A stretch of DNA of 64,000 bases from Marinospirillum celere (GTDB lineage Bacteria > Pseudomonadota > Gammaproteobacteria > Pseudomonadales > Halomonadaceae), in contig NZ_FOLH01000004.1 in the NCBI RefSeq assembly GCF_900112235.1, forward strand, positions 248,001-312,000, given 5' to 3'. Position numbers and translations under genes: made by a program. Positions 50,607 through 60,847 of the stretch are shown here, one piece after another; the first letter of the stretch is position 1; each line of letters opens with the position of its first letter. A model generated the notes under the pieces. That model was not told the DNA's origin and did not search any database. It was given only the letters and a program-made list of their open reading frames with translations.

Positions 50607-52673
50607 CTAGTGCTGAAGCTGGGCAATATCGGCAGTATGCATGAAAAGGGCCTGCAAACTAGCCAGTAAAGCCAGACGGTTGTTTCTAATCTCAGGGTCT
50701 TCGGCCATTACCATCACCTGATCAAAGAAAGCATCGACTGGCTCACGCAGTTCAGCAAGTTTATTCAAGGCAGCCTGGTAGTCACCCTTTGCATAATAGG
50801 GAGCAACATCAATATCCTTAATGGCTAGCTGTTCGGCCAGGCGAACTTCAGCAGCCTCGGATAAAAGGGCTTTGTTGATTTCTGAGCTGACGGGCTGATC
50901 CAGCTTGCTTAACAGGTTACTGACCCTTTTGTTAGCTGCTGCCAAAGCTTGGGCTTCGGGTAGCTTACTAAAGCTGGAAACGGCTTGGACACGACGATCA
51001 AAGTCATAGGGATGGGTAACACCACGGCTACGTACCGCCAGGAAAATACCCGTTGCTATCCCCTGACCTTGATACCAGGCGCGGAAGCGATCCAGCATAT
51101 AATCCAAAAGCTGTTGCTCTGCTTCCTGGCGCTGTGGCAGCTCTGAGTGCTGGGCCAGGGCTAGATGAATCAATTCTTGAAGGTCAAGATCCAACTGCTT
51201 GTGGACCAGAATATTCAATACCCCCAGGGTTGCCCGGCGGAGGGCAAAGGGGTCTTTAACACCGCTGGGTTTTTGGCCGATACCAAAGATGCCCGTCAGC
51301 GTATCCAGACGGTCAGCAAGTGCCAAGCAAATGCCTGTTGGAGTTTCAGGCAAGGCATCGCCTGCATGGCGGGGCAGATAGTGTTCACGCAAGGAGCGGC
51401 AAACTTCAGGGTTTTCACCATCATGCAGGGCATAGGCTTCACCCATCAGACCTTGAAGTTCAGGAAACTCCAAAACCATTTCGGTATTCAGGTCACATTT
51501 GCAGAGCTTGGCCGCGCGTTGCACTTTATCAGTGTCAAACTTTAAGCGTTGGGCGATCTCGCAGGCCAGCTGCTCAATACGGCGGCTCTTGTCCGCCAGG
51601 CTGCCCAGTTGTTTTTGAAAGACCACCTTCTCAAGACCTTCAAAGCGCGTTGCCAAGCGGCTCTTCTTGTCAGTTTCAAAAAAGAAGGCAGCATCGGCCA
51701 AGCGTGGACGAATAACCCGCTCGTTACCCAAAATAATCGCTGAAGGGTCCTGGCTTTGAATGTTGCTGACGGTAATAAACAAAGGCAGCAGACGGCCCTG
51801 CTCATCGGTCAGGTGAAAATATTTTTGATGGGATTTCATGGATGAAATCAGACAGGCATCAGGAACCTGCAAAAAGTCTTCATCAAAACTACCGGTCAAG
51901 GCCACAGGCCATTCGACCAAGCCGGTTACTTCATCAAGCAAGTCTTCATCAATCACTGCCTTGGCCCGGCGACTGGCTGCTTCAGCTAGTACCTGCTCAC
52001 GGATCTGTTCACGGCGTTCAGTAAAGGAAGCCAGAACATAGCCTTTGGCCAGACTGGGTTGATAAGTTGAAGCCTTATCCAGAGTTATTGCGGAAGGAGC
52101 ATGGAAACGGTGGCCATAGGTCAAGCGGTCACTCTGCAGACCCAGGATTTCAGCAGGGATGACTTCCTCACCTTGCAAAAGCACCAGCCAATGTACAGGA
52201 CGTGAGAATTCAATACGTGATGAACCCCAGCGCATGCGTTTGGGGACTGGCAGGTTGTGGATAGCCTGCTTGAAGATATCTGGAACCAAGGCAGCGGTCG
52301 CTTGACCCGGCTGAGTGGAGCGATAAATAAGCCAGCTGCCTTTATCGGTTTCCAGCGTTTCCAGTTGGTCTATAGCCACCCCGCAGGATTTGGCAAAGCC
52401 AAGTAGAGCCTTGGTGGGCTCCCCATCCTTGTAGGCTGCTTTTAGTGCGGGGCCTTTGCGCTCTATAGCTTGATCAGGCTGGTGTTTGGCTAGGTTCTTA
52501 ACGATCAATGCCAAACGGCGGGGGGTGGCAAAGCTTTCAATGGCAGTGAACGGCAGGCCGGCTGCTTCCAGACCTTCTTTGACCGAGGTTTCCAAAGCTT
52601 TGGACAGGTTGGCTAGCTGGGTGGGTGGAAGTTCTTCACAGCCCAACTCAAAAAGTAAATCAGCAGCTGACAT
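50607..52673 (-). CDS. glyS: Glycyl-tRNA synthetase beta subunit
   Basis: A 688-residue subunit opening LLFELGCEELPPTQL, with AFATPRRLALIVKNL-type N-terminal motif (FATPRRLALIVKNL), the HD-like region and the C-terminal anticodon/DALR-like domain. Paired with GlyQ to form the alpha2beta2 enzyme. Its first base overlaps the last base of the glyQ stop. Confidence 0.97.
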   Translation of the reverse strand: MSAADLLFELGCEELPPTQLANLSKALETSVKEGLEAAGLPFTAIESFATPRRLALIVKNLAKHQPDQAIERKGPALKAAYKDGEPTKALLGFAKSCGVAIDQLETLETDKGSWLIYRSTQPGQATAALVPDIFKQAIHNLPVPKRMRWGSSRIEFSRPVHWLVLLQGEEVIPAEILGLQSDRLTYGHRFHAPSAITLDKASTYQPSLAKGYVLASFTERREQIREQVLAEAASRRAKAVIDEDLLDEVTGLVEWPVALTGSFDEDFLQVPDACLISSMKSHQKYFHLTDEQGRLLPLFITVSNIQSQDPSAIILGNERVIRPRLADAAFFFETDKKSRLATRFEGLEKVVFQKQLGSLADKSRRIEQLACEIAQRLKFDTDKVQRAAKLCKCDLNTEMVLEFPELQGLMGEAYALHDGENPEVCRSLREHYLPRHAGDALPETPTGICLALADRLDTLTGIFGIGQKPSGVKDPFALRRATLGVLNILVHKQLDLDLQELIHLALAQHSELPQRQEAEQQLLDYMLDRFRAWYQGQGIATGIFLAVRSRGVTHPYDFDRRVQAVSSFSKLPEAQALAAANKRVSNLLSKLDQPVSSEINKALLSEAAEVRLAEQLAIKDIDVAPYYAKGDYQAALNKLAELREPVDAFFDQVMVMAEDPEIRNNRLALLASLQALFMHTADIAQLQH

Positions 52674-53623
52674 CAGGCTTTCTCCTCTTCTGAAGCCAGT
52701 ACTTCCTGGCGCAGGTGTTCCGGTGCCAAGGGGAAGCCCAGAGCCTTTCGGGAATTAAAATAAGCAAGTGCCACTTCACGGGCGAGGGTTCTGACACGCA
52801 GAATAAAGCGCTGGCGTTCGGTGACTGAAATGGCGTGGCGGGCATCCAGCAGATTGAAGGTGTGCGAGGCTTTGAGCACCTGCTCATAAGCCGGTAGCGG
52901 TAAACCTGCTTCCAGGAGTTTGTTGCACTCACGTTCACAGTGATCGAACTGACCAAAGAGAGCCTCGACATCGGCATATTCAAAGTTATAGGCACTTTGC
53001 TCTTTTTCATTCTGCAGCCAGACATCACCATAGGTGACAGGCTCGCCAGTCGGGCTCAGTGTCCAGATCAGATCGTAAACAGAATCCACGCCTTGCAGAT
53101 ACATGGCGATTCGCTCCAGACCATAGGTAATCTCACCGGTAACCGGGTAGCACTCGATACCACCGGCTTGCTGAAAATAGGTGAACTGAGTGACTTCCAT
53201 CCCATTGAGCCAGACTTCCCAGCCCAGACCCCAGGCACCCAAAGTAGGTGACTCCCAGTTGTCTTCAACAAAACGGATATCATGAACCAGGGGGTCCAGG
53301 CCCAGAGCTTTCAAAGAGCCCAGGTAACGCTCCTGGATATCAGCAGGTGAAGGCTTCATGACCACCTGGAACTGGTAATAATGCTGAAGGCGGTTGGGAT
53401 TCTCACCATAGCGGCCATCAGTGGGACGCCGGGAAGGCTGAACATAAGCTGAGTTCCAGGTTTCAGGCCCCAGAGCACGCAAAAAAGTGGCCGGATGGAA
53501 GGTACCTGCACCTACTTCCATATCCAGAGGTTGAAGAACAACACAGCCCTGGTCGGCCCAGTACTGCTGCAGGGCTAATATCAGGCCCTGGAAGGTGGAG
53601 ACGTCTGGCGTAGACGAGTTCAT
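52673..53623 (-). CDS. glyQ: Glycyl-tRNA synthetase alpha subunit
   Basis: I start at the ATG at 53623 ([20 protein letters not shown], 316 residues), the normal GlyQ N-terminus and length with AAGGGCAG upstream; an ATG 11 codons earlier lacks a ribosome site. It has [24 protein letters not shown] and [14 protein letters not shown], which form the class II catalytic site. It charges tRNA-Gly together with glyS, which overlaps it by one base. Confidence 0.97.
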   Translation of the reverse strand: MNSSTPDVSTFQGLILALQQYWADQGCVVLQPLDMEVGAGTFHPATFLRALGPETWNSAYVQPSRRPTDGRYGENPNRLQHYYQFQVVMKPSPADIQERYLGSLKALGLDPLVHDIRFVEDNWESPTLGAWGLGWEVWLNGMEVTQFTYFQQAGGIECYPVTGEITYGLERIAMYLQGVDSVYDLIWTLSPTGEPVTYGDVWLQNEKEQSAYNFEYADVEALFGQFDHCERECNKLLEAGLPLPAYEQVLKASHTFNLLDARHAISVTERQRFILRVRTLAREVALAYFNSRKALGFPLAPEHLRQEVLASEEEKA

Positions 53624-53676
53624 GATCGGCTGCCCTTGCGTTAAATGAATGATCAACGAATGGGCAGAAGTATACC

Positions 53677-54726
53677 CTATCCGCTTTTGGCTTTCAGGCT
53701 CTTGATGAGTGCCTGATAGACGCCTAGATGCTTGAGGGCAATTTTGTCGGCACTGACTTCTTTCAGCTCGCGATTGGCATCTCGGGTTAGGCGTGTACGT
53801 AACTGGGTGGAGTTGTAGAGAACTTTAATCATCTCTTCCAAAGAGGCGACATCCCCCTTCTTAAAGAGCATGCCGTTACTGCGGTGGCTAATGAATTCGG
53901 CAAACCCGGAAACCTTGCTGGCAATAACCGGGATGTGAAAACTCATCGCCTGCAAAAGGCCGGTCATCGAGTCTGCACGGTTGGCAGGGTCAATAAACAA
54001 ATTCATGACTGAATAGTAATCACCCGGGTGCTTGGGCTCGCCAACCCAGTCGATGTTTTCCCGGTCTTTATACTTGTTTTTCAATTTCTGGTAATCAGGG
54101 CCTTCACCCAGGATCACAAAAACCATATTCGGGAAGTCAGCCTGCATTCGCTCTGCGCACTTGACTAGCAACAGCTGACCACCAAATTTTTGTTCTATGT
54201 GCCCCCAATGGCCAATAACAAAGCGTCCCTGATAATGGCTTCTTAGCTCGGTCATTTTCATGGGGTTGGTTTCCAGGGTAATCGCAGCATCAGGGATTCG
54301 TCTGACCGGACAGAAGGCTTTATCACGCATTGCCAGTTCTGCTGGGAAAGAAGTCACGATAACCGCCAGAGCTTTGTTGAGGAGGCGTGAATTAAGTTGC
54401 TCTGTGGATTCAGCATCCGCTGAATGCCAGCTCATTAACCAGGGATTGCCTCTAAGTTGGCGCTGCCAGCCGGCCCAGCGTGCGGCGGCCAAATCATGGG
54501 CATGAATCAAACCGGTTTTGGGAACCTGGTAGTGACCAGAAAAACGATGGCTAACAGGCAGCAGATGGAGATTACGCAGGTGCTTGAGCCGATGGTGGAG
54601 AACGGAGTTCTTTTTGCAAACCACCTGCTGTTTAATCTTTTTTTCAGCAAGGGTATGAATGAGCAGTTCAACCTGTTGGGTCTGGGCATCATATTCATCA
54701 TTCAGACAAACCTGGATCAGGCGCAT
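53677..54726 (-). CDS. Glycosyltransferase family 4 (GT-B) protein
   Basis: A 349-residue group 1 glycosyltransferase. The C-terminal half has the donor-binding features: [32 protein letters not shown], and [33 protein letters not shown], in which the Glu usual in an EX7E motif is replaced by an Asp-Ser-Met context ([16 protein letters not shown]). The neighbours are Kdo kinase, a heptosyltransferase and waaA, so it probably adds a sugar to the lipopolysaccharide core. Donor and acceptor cannot be told. Confidence 0.8.
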   Translation of the reverse strand: MRLIQVCLNDEYDAQTQQVELLIHTLAEKKIKQQVVCKKNSVLHHRLKHLRNLHLLPVSHRFSGHYQVPKTGLIHAHDLAAARWAGWQRQLRGNPWLMSWHSADAESTEQLNSRLLNKALAVIVTSFPAELAMRDKAFCPVRRIPDAAITLETNPMKMTELRSHYQGRFVIGHWGHIEQKFGGQLLLVKCAERMQADFPNMVFVILGEGPDYQKLKNKYKDRENIDWVGEPKHPGDYYSVMNLFIDPANRADSMTGLLQAMSFHIPVIASKVSGFAEFISHRSNGMLFKKGDVASLEEMIKVLYNSTQLRTRLTRDANRELKEVSADKIALKHLGVYQALIKSLKAKSG

Positions 54727-54826
54727 GGCTTAGCGATTCCTTTGCAGATCTAAAGGGATTGCGCTCAGTTTGGCAGCTAGTTGGGTTGAGAACAGTGAAA
54801 AGAATAACCTTTTTTGCAAAGAGGTG

Positions 54827-55540
54827 TTATTGCTGCGCATAGGCTCGCTGCAGCCAGTCATACCAAACACCCGCCTGGTGAGCATCAACCTTGATCAAAC
54901 CCCGGTAGAGGCGTTCCAGGTTACGTTGCGCTGTCTTGGGTTCTGGCTGGTTCAGTTGGCAACGATCAAAGTCGATTAACCAAACTTTTTTGTTGTCGGC
55001 CTGGATTAACAGATTGCGCGGATTCAAATCGGTATGGTTTAAACCCGCCTGGTGGAAACGGTGAATAGTTATAGCGGCAGCCTGCAGTGCCTGTTTTTGC
55101 TCAGCGGCATCCACTTGCGGCAGATAGTCACTGAGTGGCAGAGCCTTGGGAATGCGTAGCGTGATCAGGTCGGCTTTATAAACACCACCCAGGCGCTGTA
55201 CGCGGGCAGCCAAAGGTCTGGGAACCGGCAGCCCCAGTGCTAAGAGTTTTTGGGTCAGGTGCATCTCCTGCCAGGCCCGAGTAGTACGCAAACCCGTCCA
55301 AAGGTAGAGATCCTTGATAAAGCGCCCAGGTAAGCCGCCGCGGTGATAATGACGCCAAACGGCTTCACCAGCCGGGGTTTGGATAAAAACACTGGTTCCC
55401 CGGCCGGGAGCACCACCCAGGAGCGCCTGTTGGTTTTGCCAGTATTCCAGTTGGAACCAGCGCTTATCTATTTGTGGGATGGCCTGGGGGTCATATAGAA
55501 TAAACTCCCCCTGATCTTCAAGTTGCCGGAAAGGTGCCAT
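54827..55540 (-). CDS. kdkA: 3-deoxy-D-manno-octulosonic acid (Kdo) kinase
   Basis: A 237-residue small kinase of the KdkA/WaaP group. Kinase motifs are VWRHYHRGGLPGRF in the N-lobe, the catalytic loop HTDLNPRNLL near residue 170 and the metal-binding LIDFDRCQ. KdkA-type enzymes phosphorylate Kdo in the inner core, consistent with waaA and hldE close by. Its ATG (55538-55540) overlaps by two bases the start codon of the divergent GT9 gene, and the upstream GAGATG is a poor ribosome site. A WaaP-like heptose kinase is the alternative. Confidence 0.85.
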   Translation of the reverse strand: MAPFRQLEDQGEFILYDPQAIPQIDKRWFQLEYWQNQQALLGGAPGRGTSVFIQTPAGEAVWRHYHRGGLPGRFIKDLYLWTGLRTTRAWQEMHLTQKLLALGLPVPRPLAARVQRLGGVYKADLITLRIPKALPLSDYLPQVDAAEQKQALQAAAITIHRFHQAGLNHTDLNPRNLLIQADNKKVWLIDFDRCQLNQPEPKTAQRNLERLYRGLIKVDAHQAGVWYDWLQRAYAQQ

Positions 55541-56636
55541 GTCATCTCAGTCTGTTCATTCCCCACTCGAGCAAGTGCGGGATCTGTGTATTCTTCGCCT
55601 GTCAGCGCTGGGTGATGTTTGTAATCTGGTGCCCAGTGTCCGGGCTTTGCAAACGGCTCAGCCGGAGCTGAAAATCACCTGGATCATAGGCCGCGCCGAG
55701 TATAGTTTACTGGAAGGTCTGGAGGGCGTCGATTTTCTGGTCTATGACAAGAAAACTGGCCTGGCAGGCATGGCTGCCTTAAGAAAAAAACTACTCGCGC
55801 AGCGTAACGGCCAACCTTTTGATGTTCTGTTGCATATGCAGGCCGCCTTGAGAGCCAGCCTGCTGTCCCGGTTTATTCCTGCCCGACGCCGAATCGGTTT
55901 TGATGCCGAGCGGGCCAAGGATTTCCAAAACTGGTTTGTTCACGAACAGCTGGCTGCCAATCCCCGGCAACACGTGGGCGAAGGCTTTCTTGATTTTGTG
56001 CGTCACCTGGGTGTTCAGCCAGGTCCTTTGCAGTGGGGTATTCCACTACCCCAAACGGCTGTTGATGAAGCCAGGCGCTGGCAGCCTGAAGATCAAGCCT
56101 ATCTGGTGTTGAGCCCTTGTTCGAGTAACCGGGCTCGCAACTGGCGCAATTGGTCTAATCAGGGTTATGCCGCTCTGGTTGACTATGCCTATGAAAATTA
56201 TGGTTTGCAGACTCTACTAACGGGCGGCCCTACAGAACTAGAACAAGAAACCGCCAAGACAATTGCTGAGCTGGCCAAGGCACCGGTGATCAATGCGACC
56301 GGACAAACTTCCCTAAAAGCACTTTTGTGCCTGATTCGTGATGCTCGCCTGGTGGTGGCCCCTGATTCAGGCCCCATCCACATGGCGGTGGCCATGCAAA
56401 CGCCGCCTTTGGGACTCTATGCGACCTCTAACCCAGATCGAACCGGTCCCTGGCTGGGGCGGGAGTTTGTTGCCAACCGCTATCCAGAAGCTGTTAAACA
56501 CTTCCTGGATAGGGATGTAAACCAGGTGGGTTGGGGGCAGCGGGTGCGTGACCCTGCTGCTTTGGATTTGATTACCCAAGAGGATGTCCAGCAACGTTTG
56601 GATGCCATTATGAACTCCAAGGAAAAGCTTGCATGA
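55539..56636 (+). CDS. Glycosyltransferase family 9 heptosyltransferase
   Basis: A 365-residue ADP-heptose:LPS heptosyltransferase-family protein: [22 protein letters not shown] at the N-terminus, [45 protein letters not shown], and the donor-site [13 protein letters not shown] with [18 protein letters not shown]. It may be WaaC, WaaF or a further heptosyltransferase; sequence alone does not settle it. Ribosome site GGAAAGG lies 5 nt upstream. hldE overlaps its 3' end by 4 nt, giving an operon GT9-hldE-waaA. Confidence 0.88.
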   Translation: MSSQSVHSPLEQVRDLCILRLSALGDVCNLVPSVRALQTAQPELKITWIIGRAEYSLLEGLEGVDFLVYDKKTGLAGMAALRKKLLAQRNGQPFDVLLHMQAALRASLLSRFIPARRRIGFDAERAKDFQNWFVHEQLAANPRQHVGEGFLDFVRHLGVQPGPLQWGIPLPQTAVDEARRWQPEDQAYLVLSPCSSNRARNWRNWSNQGYAALVDYAYENYGLQTLLTGGPTELEQETAKTIAELAKAPVINATGQTSLKALLCLIRDARLVVAPDSGPIHMAVAMQTPPLGLYATSNPDRTGPWLGREFVANRYPEAVKHFLDRDVNQVGWGQRVRDPAALDLITQEDVQQRLDAIMNSKEKLA

Positions 56637-58054
56637 AAATCAACCTCGCTGCTTTTGAACAAGCCCGGGTACTGGTTGCCGGTGATGTAATGCTGGATCG
56701 TTACTGGCAGGGTGCTACTGCACGTATTTCTCCTGAAGCACCGGTCCCTGTGGTGCAGGTCCAGCAAACCGATGATCGCCCAGGCGGGGCAGCCAACGTT
56801 GCCTTGAACCTCGCCAGCCTGGGTGCCATGGCCAGCCTGACGGGTATTGTTGGACAGGATGACAATGCCCGTCTATTGGAAGAACGCCTGCAACAATCTG
56901 GGGTGGAGACACGCTTTCATGCTTCTGATCAACATCCAACGATTACCAAGCTGCGGGTGATGAGTCGTAACCAGCAGTTAATCCGCCTGGATTTTGAACA
57001 ACCCCTAAGTACGGAAACCGGTTTCACCCAAGCCTTTGCAGCTTGTCTGAACCAGGTGGACTTGGTGATTCTTTCTGATTATGCCAAGGGCACGCTAACC
57101 GACATCCAGCCTTTGATTCAGCAGGCTCGCCAGGCCGGAAAGAAGGTGTTGATTGATCCCAAGGGCAAGGATTTTTCACGTTATCGTCAGGCAACCCTGC
57201 TGACGCCCAACCTGAGTGAACTGGAAGCCGTAGTGGGTCCTTGTGATGACCAGCAGCAACTGGAACACAAGGCTGAAGCCTTGCGTCAGGAGTTGGAGCT
57301 GGAAGCCTTGTTGGTGACTTTAAGCGAAAAGGGAATGCTGCTCTTCCGTGAAGGGGAAGCGCCCTTGCATTTACCGACGCGGGCCCAGGAAATTTTTGAT
57401 GTTACCGGTGCTGGGGATACCGTCATAGCGGTGTTGGGATTGGCTCTGGCTTCTGGCCATGCTTACCCTGAGGCCATGATGCTGGCCAATCTGGCTGCCG
57501 GTCTGGTGGTGGCTAAACCTGGCACTGCAACGGTGAGTGTGGCTGAAATCTACACGGCCCTGCATAACGATAAACTGATTGAATACGGCGTGCTTTCAGC
57601 CCCAACCTTGGTCGAAGCTGTCAGGGCTGCCCAGGCCAGGGGCGAAAAGGTGGTCATGACTAATGGCTGCTTTGATCTCTTGCATGCCGGTCACGTGGCC
57701 TATCTTGAAGAGGCCAGGCTGCTGGGTGACCGTTTGATTGTAGCAGTCAACTCGGATGCTTCCGTAAGTCGACTAAAAGGTCCCTCCAGACCGATCAATC
57801 CACTGGAAAGAAGAATGCGGGTGCTGGCCGGGCTGCAGGCAGTGGATTGGGTGGTGGCTTTTGAAGAGGATACGCCAGCAGAGCTGATCAGCCAGGTATT
57901 GCCTGACCTCTTGGTTAAAGGCGGTGACTACCAGCCTGAAAACATTGCTGGGGCTGAGGCCGTCCTTCAGGCTGGGGGAGAAGTCAAAGTACTGGAATTT
58001 GTTGATGGGGTATCCACTACCGCCATGGTGCGTTCGATCTTGGATAAGAATTGA
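56633..58054 (+). CDS. hldE: Bifunctional heptose-7-phosphate kinase / heptose-1-phosphate adenylyltransferase HldE
   Basis: A 473-residue fusion. The N-terminal PfkB-type kinase (about residues 1-320) has [24 protein letters not shown] and the catalytic [12 protein letters not shown]. The C-terminal nucleotidyltransferase has [19 protein letters not shown] and [12 protein letters not shown]. Together with GmhB it makes ADP-heptose, the donor for the GT9 enzyme encoded just upstream. The start overlaps GT9 and the stop overlaps waaA, each by 4 nt. Confidence 0.97.
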   Translation: MKINLAAFEQARVLVAGDVMLDRYWQGATARISPEAPVPVVQVQQTDDRPGGAANVALNLASLGAMASLTGIVGQDDNARLLEERLQQSGVETRFHASDQHPTITKLRVMSRNQQLIRLDFEQPLSTETGFTQAFAACLNQVDLVILSDYAKGTLTDIQPLIQQARQAGKKVLIDPKGKDFSRYRQATLLTPNLSELEAVVGPCDDQQQLEHKAEALRQELELEALLVTLSEKGMLLFREGEAPLHLPTRAQEIFDVTGAGDTVIAVLGLALASGHAYPEAMMLANLAAGLVVAKPGTATVSVAEIYTALHNDKLIEYGVLSAPTLVEAVRAAQARGEKVVMTNGCFDLLHAGHVAYLEEARLLGDRLIVAVNSDASVSRLKGPSRPINPLERRMRVLAGLQAVDWVVAFEEDTPAELISQVLPDLLVKGGDYQPENIAGAEAVLQAGGEVKVLEFVDGVSTTAMVRSILDKN

Positions 58055-59310
58055 TGTCTGCCTTGCCGCGTTATCTTTACACCGGCCTTTTAACCCTGCT
58101 CTCGCCCTTGGCCAAAAAGCGGCTGGAGAAAGAAAAGGTCAATGAGCTTTCGGCCCGCCAGCGTGCAGGGCATATTTCACCCAGTAAAAAAGAAGTGGTT
58201 TGGGCGCACTGTGCTTCGGTGGGAGAAGTCCTGGCCGCTGAACCCCTGCTTAACAAGCTGCTACAGGCCTACCCAGAAAAACAGCTGGTGGTGACCACCA
58301 TGACGGCAACAGGTGCTGCTCAGGTTCGCCAGCGCCTGCCAGAAGCCAGGCATTACTTGTTGCCTCTAGATTTGCCCTGGTATGCCGACCGTTTTATCCA
58401 CACCCTCAAGCCACGTCTGGCAATTATTTTTGAAACCGAAATTTGGCCCAATCTGCTGCATAGTTGCAAGAAAATGCAGGTGCCGGTAGTAGTTGCCAAT
58501 GGCCGCCTGTCGAATAAGGCATTTAAAGCTTATAAGAAAATTCGTCCCTTGATGGCTGAAGCCCTGAGTAAAGTTGATCAGATAGCAGCCAAGGCTGAAG
58601 AAGATGCCGAACGCTTTATCGCCTTGGGTTTTCCGAAAGAAAAGATGCAGGTGACGGGTAGCATCAAATATGATCTGCAACCACCTACAGGGCTTCAGGA
58701 ACAAGCAGAGAATCTCAGGACTGAATGGGGCCAAAGACCTGTTTGGATTGCTGCCAGCACCCATGAGGGTGAAGATGAGCCTTTATTGGAAGTCCACAAA
58801 AAACTGTTGGAAAGCTATCCTGATGCTTTACTTCTGCTGGTTCCCAGGCATCCACAGCGTTTTGAAGAGGTGGCTGAACTAATCAAGAAAGCCGGCTTTT
58901 CATTCAGTCGTCGTAGTCAGCAAGACCCGGTTTATCGCCAAACCCAGGTTTATCTGTGCGATACCCTTGGAGAAATGCTGCTCTTTTATGCGGCAGCAGA
59001 TCTGGCTTTTGTGGCGGGCAGTTTGGTTCCGATCGGTGGGCATAATCTTTTGGAACCGGCAGCCTTGGAAACCCCTATTATTACCGGACCCCATCTGCAC
59101 AACTTTGCAGAAATTGCGGCGCTTTTACGTCAAGCCGGTGGGATGCAAGAAATCAGTCAGGTCGAAGAACTGCCCGAACTCTTGATTCGCCTTTTTCAGG
59201 ATACGGAAAGCTGCAGGCAGCTTACTCAGGCTGCTGCTGCAGTGATCGAAGCCAACCGGGGTGCTTTAAACAAACAGTGGCAGCTGGTCGAAAGTTTTCT
59301 TCATGACTAG
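58051..59310 (+). CDS. waaA: Kdo transferase (lipid A Kdo transferase)
   Basis: A 419-residue GT-B enzyme with an N-terminal membrane-proximal segment ([20 protein letters not shown]), the acceptor-site [17 protein letters not shown] with the catalytic Glu, [13 protein letters not shown], and the donor domain with [34 protein letters not shown]. It adds Kdo to lipid IVA, on which KdkA and the heptosyltransferase then act. Mono- or di-Kdo addition cannot be predicted. Confidence 0.96.
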   Translation: MMSALPRYLYTGLLTLLSPLAKKRLEKEKVNELSARQRAGHISPSKKEVVWAHCASVGEVLAAEPLLNKLLQAYPEKQLVVTTMTATGAAQVRQRLPEARHYLLPLDLPWYADRFIHTLKPRLAIIFETEIWPNLLHSCKKMQVPVVVANGRLSNKAFKAYKKIRPLMAEALSKVDQIAAKAEEDAERFIALGFPKEKMQVTGSIKYDLQPPTGLQEQAENLRTEWGQRPVWIAASTHEGEDEPLLEVHKKLLESYPDALLLLVPRHPQRFEEVAELIKKAGFSFSRRSQQDPVYRQTQVYLCDTLGEMLLFYAAADLAFVAGSLVPIGGHNLLEPAALETPIITGPHLHNFAEIAALLRQAGGMQEISQVEELPELLIRLFQDTESCRQLTQAAAAVIEANRGALNKQWQLVESFLHD

Positions 59311-59359
59311 TTAGCTGTTATGCTTTTCAAACACTTGTTTGCTAGCTGCGGAGAAACTC

Positions 59360-60031
59360 ATGCTGACACTGCACCATCTGGAAAAATCGCGCTCTCATCG
59401 CATCGTCTGGTTGCTGGAATTGCTGGGTGTTGAGTATCAAATCAAAACCTATCAGCGTGATGCCAAAACCCTTCTGGCCCCCGCAGAACTCAAAGCCATC
59501 CATCCCCTGGGTAAGTCGCCTGTGCTTACCGATGGCGATCGAGTGATTGCTGAATCAGGAGCCTTGATCGATTACCTGGTTGAGGTTTATGGACAAGGAC
59601 GCTTACAGCCGGGCAAAGACAACCTGGATGCCTGGGTGGATTACCGCTATTGGCTGCATTATGCAGAGGGCTCACTGATGCCCTGGCTATTGATGAACCT
59701 GGTTTTTACTCAGATTCCCAAGCAGCCCATGCCTTTTTTCATTAAGCCGGTAGCCAAAGGGATCAGTGGTAAGGTTCTGGAACAGCTGGTGACCCCCAAT
59801 CTGAATACTCATTTGCCATTTATTGAACAACAGTTGGAAGGTAAACGCTGGTTGCTGGGAGAACAGTTGACGGCGGCTGATGTACAAATGAGCTTTCCGC
59901 TTCAGGCTGTCGCCGCCAGAATGGATGTTAAAGCCTATCCCAATCTAGCGGCTTATGTGGCCCGTATTCAAGAAGAGCCCAGCTGGCAACAAGTGATTGC
60001 CAAGGTTGGGCCCCTCAAGTTTCCTGGCTAG
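59360..60031 (+). CDS. Glutathione S-transferase family protein
   Basis: A 223-residue GST. The start at 59360 is supported by GGAGA 5 nt upstream; a frame seven codons longer has no such site. The N-terminal thioredoxin-like domain has HHLEKSRSHRIVWLLELLG, the cis-Pro in GKSPVL and the glutathione-binding ESGALIDYL; the C-terminal helical domain has LTAADVQMSFPLQA. The catalytic residue at the N-terminus is probably Ser rather than Cys. Substrate unknown. Confidence 0.92.
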   Translation: MLTLHHLEKSRSHRIVWLLELLGVEYQIKTYQRDAKTLLAPAELKAIHPLGKSPVLTDGDRVIAESGALIDYLVEVYGQGRLQPGKDNLDAWVDYRYWLHYAEGSLMPWLLMNLVFTQIPKQPMPFFIKPVAKGISGKVLEQLVTPNLNTHLPFIEQQLEGKRWLLGEQLTAADVQMSFPLQAVAARMDVKAYPNLAAYVARIQEEPSWQQVIAKVGPLKFPG

Positions 60032-60034
60032 CCT

Positions 60035-60709
60035 TTATTTGGCAATCAGCCGCTTAACGCCCTCTGGACAACCGAGTAGCAACACATCAGCAGGGCGTTG
60101 CGCAAAGATGCCGTTACAGACTACCCCGGCAATATCGTTGATACGGGTTTCCAGCTTCAAGGGGTCATCAAGCAAAAAGTTATAGCAGTCGATAATCCAG
60201 TTGCCGTTATCGGTTTTGACATTTTCCCGCCATTGAGGGTCGGCACCCAGCTTGACCAGTTCACGTCCGACATGGCTGCGGGCCATGGGCAGTACTTCAA
60301 CCGGCAAGGGAAAATCACCCAGTACCTCAACCTGTTTGCTTTCATCAGCAATACAAATAAATTTGTTGCTGCAAGCGGCAACAATTTTTTCACGGGTGAG
60401 TGCCGCGCCACCGCCCTTAATCATCTGCAAGCGCGCGTTGATTTCATCGGCACCATCAACATAAACATCCAGAATCCCCGCTGCATTTAAATCATAGACA
60501 GGAATGCCGTGGGCTCTCAGGCGTTCAGCTGTGGCTTCAGAGCTGGCAACGGCGCCATCAATATCCATTTTCAGGCGGGCCAGTTCTTCAATGAAAAAAT
60601 TGGCTGTTGAGCCGGTGCCCACACCGACAATCGAGTCTTTATGCAGGTCATCACGAATTTCTTCCAGGGCGGCCTGAGCAACGGCCTGCTTGAGTTGGTT
60701 TTGTGTCAT
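60035..60709 (-). CDS. rpiA: Ribose-5-phosphate isomerase A
   Basis: A 224-residue enzyme with [16 protein letters not shown] near residue 29, [11 protein letters not shown] near residue 80, and the catalytic [12 protein letters not shown]. It interconverts ribose-5-phosphate and ribulose-5-phosphate. It is divergent from ilvA, the normal order in gammaproteobacteria. A -10-like TATACT (minus strand, 60747-60752) lies about 40 bp before the ATG, with no good -35. Confidence 0.98.
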   Translation of the reverse strand: MTQNQLKQAVAQAALEEIRDDLHKDSIVGVGTGSTANFFIEELARLKMDIDGAVASSEATAERLRAHGIPVYDLNAAGILDVYVDGADEINARLQMIKGGGAALTREKIVAACSNKFICIADESKQVEVLGDFPLPVEVLPMARSHVGRELVKLGADPQWRENVKTDNGNWIIDCYNFLLDDPLKLETRINDIAGVVCNGIFAQRPADVLLLGCPEGVKRLIAK

Positions 60710-60847
60710 TTTGGATCCAAGTGTGAGTTAAGGAAAGTTTAGACCCAGTATAGCAACTTCCCTAACTTAACTTCGACTGGACGATTGCTGATCAGCAGGC
60801 CACAATGAGCGGTTATTTCCACACCTTAGACAGGGAGCTGCAGCTAA

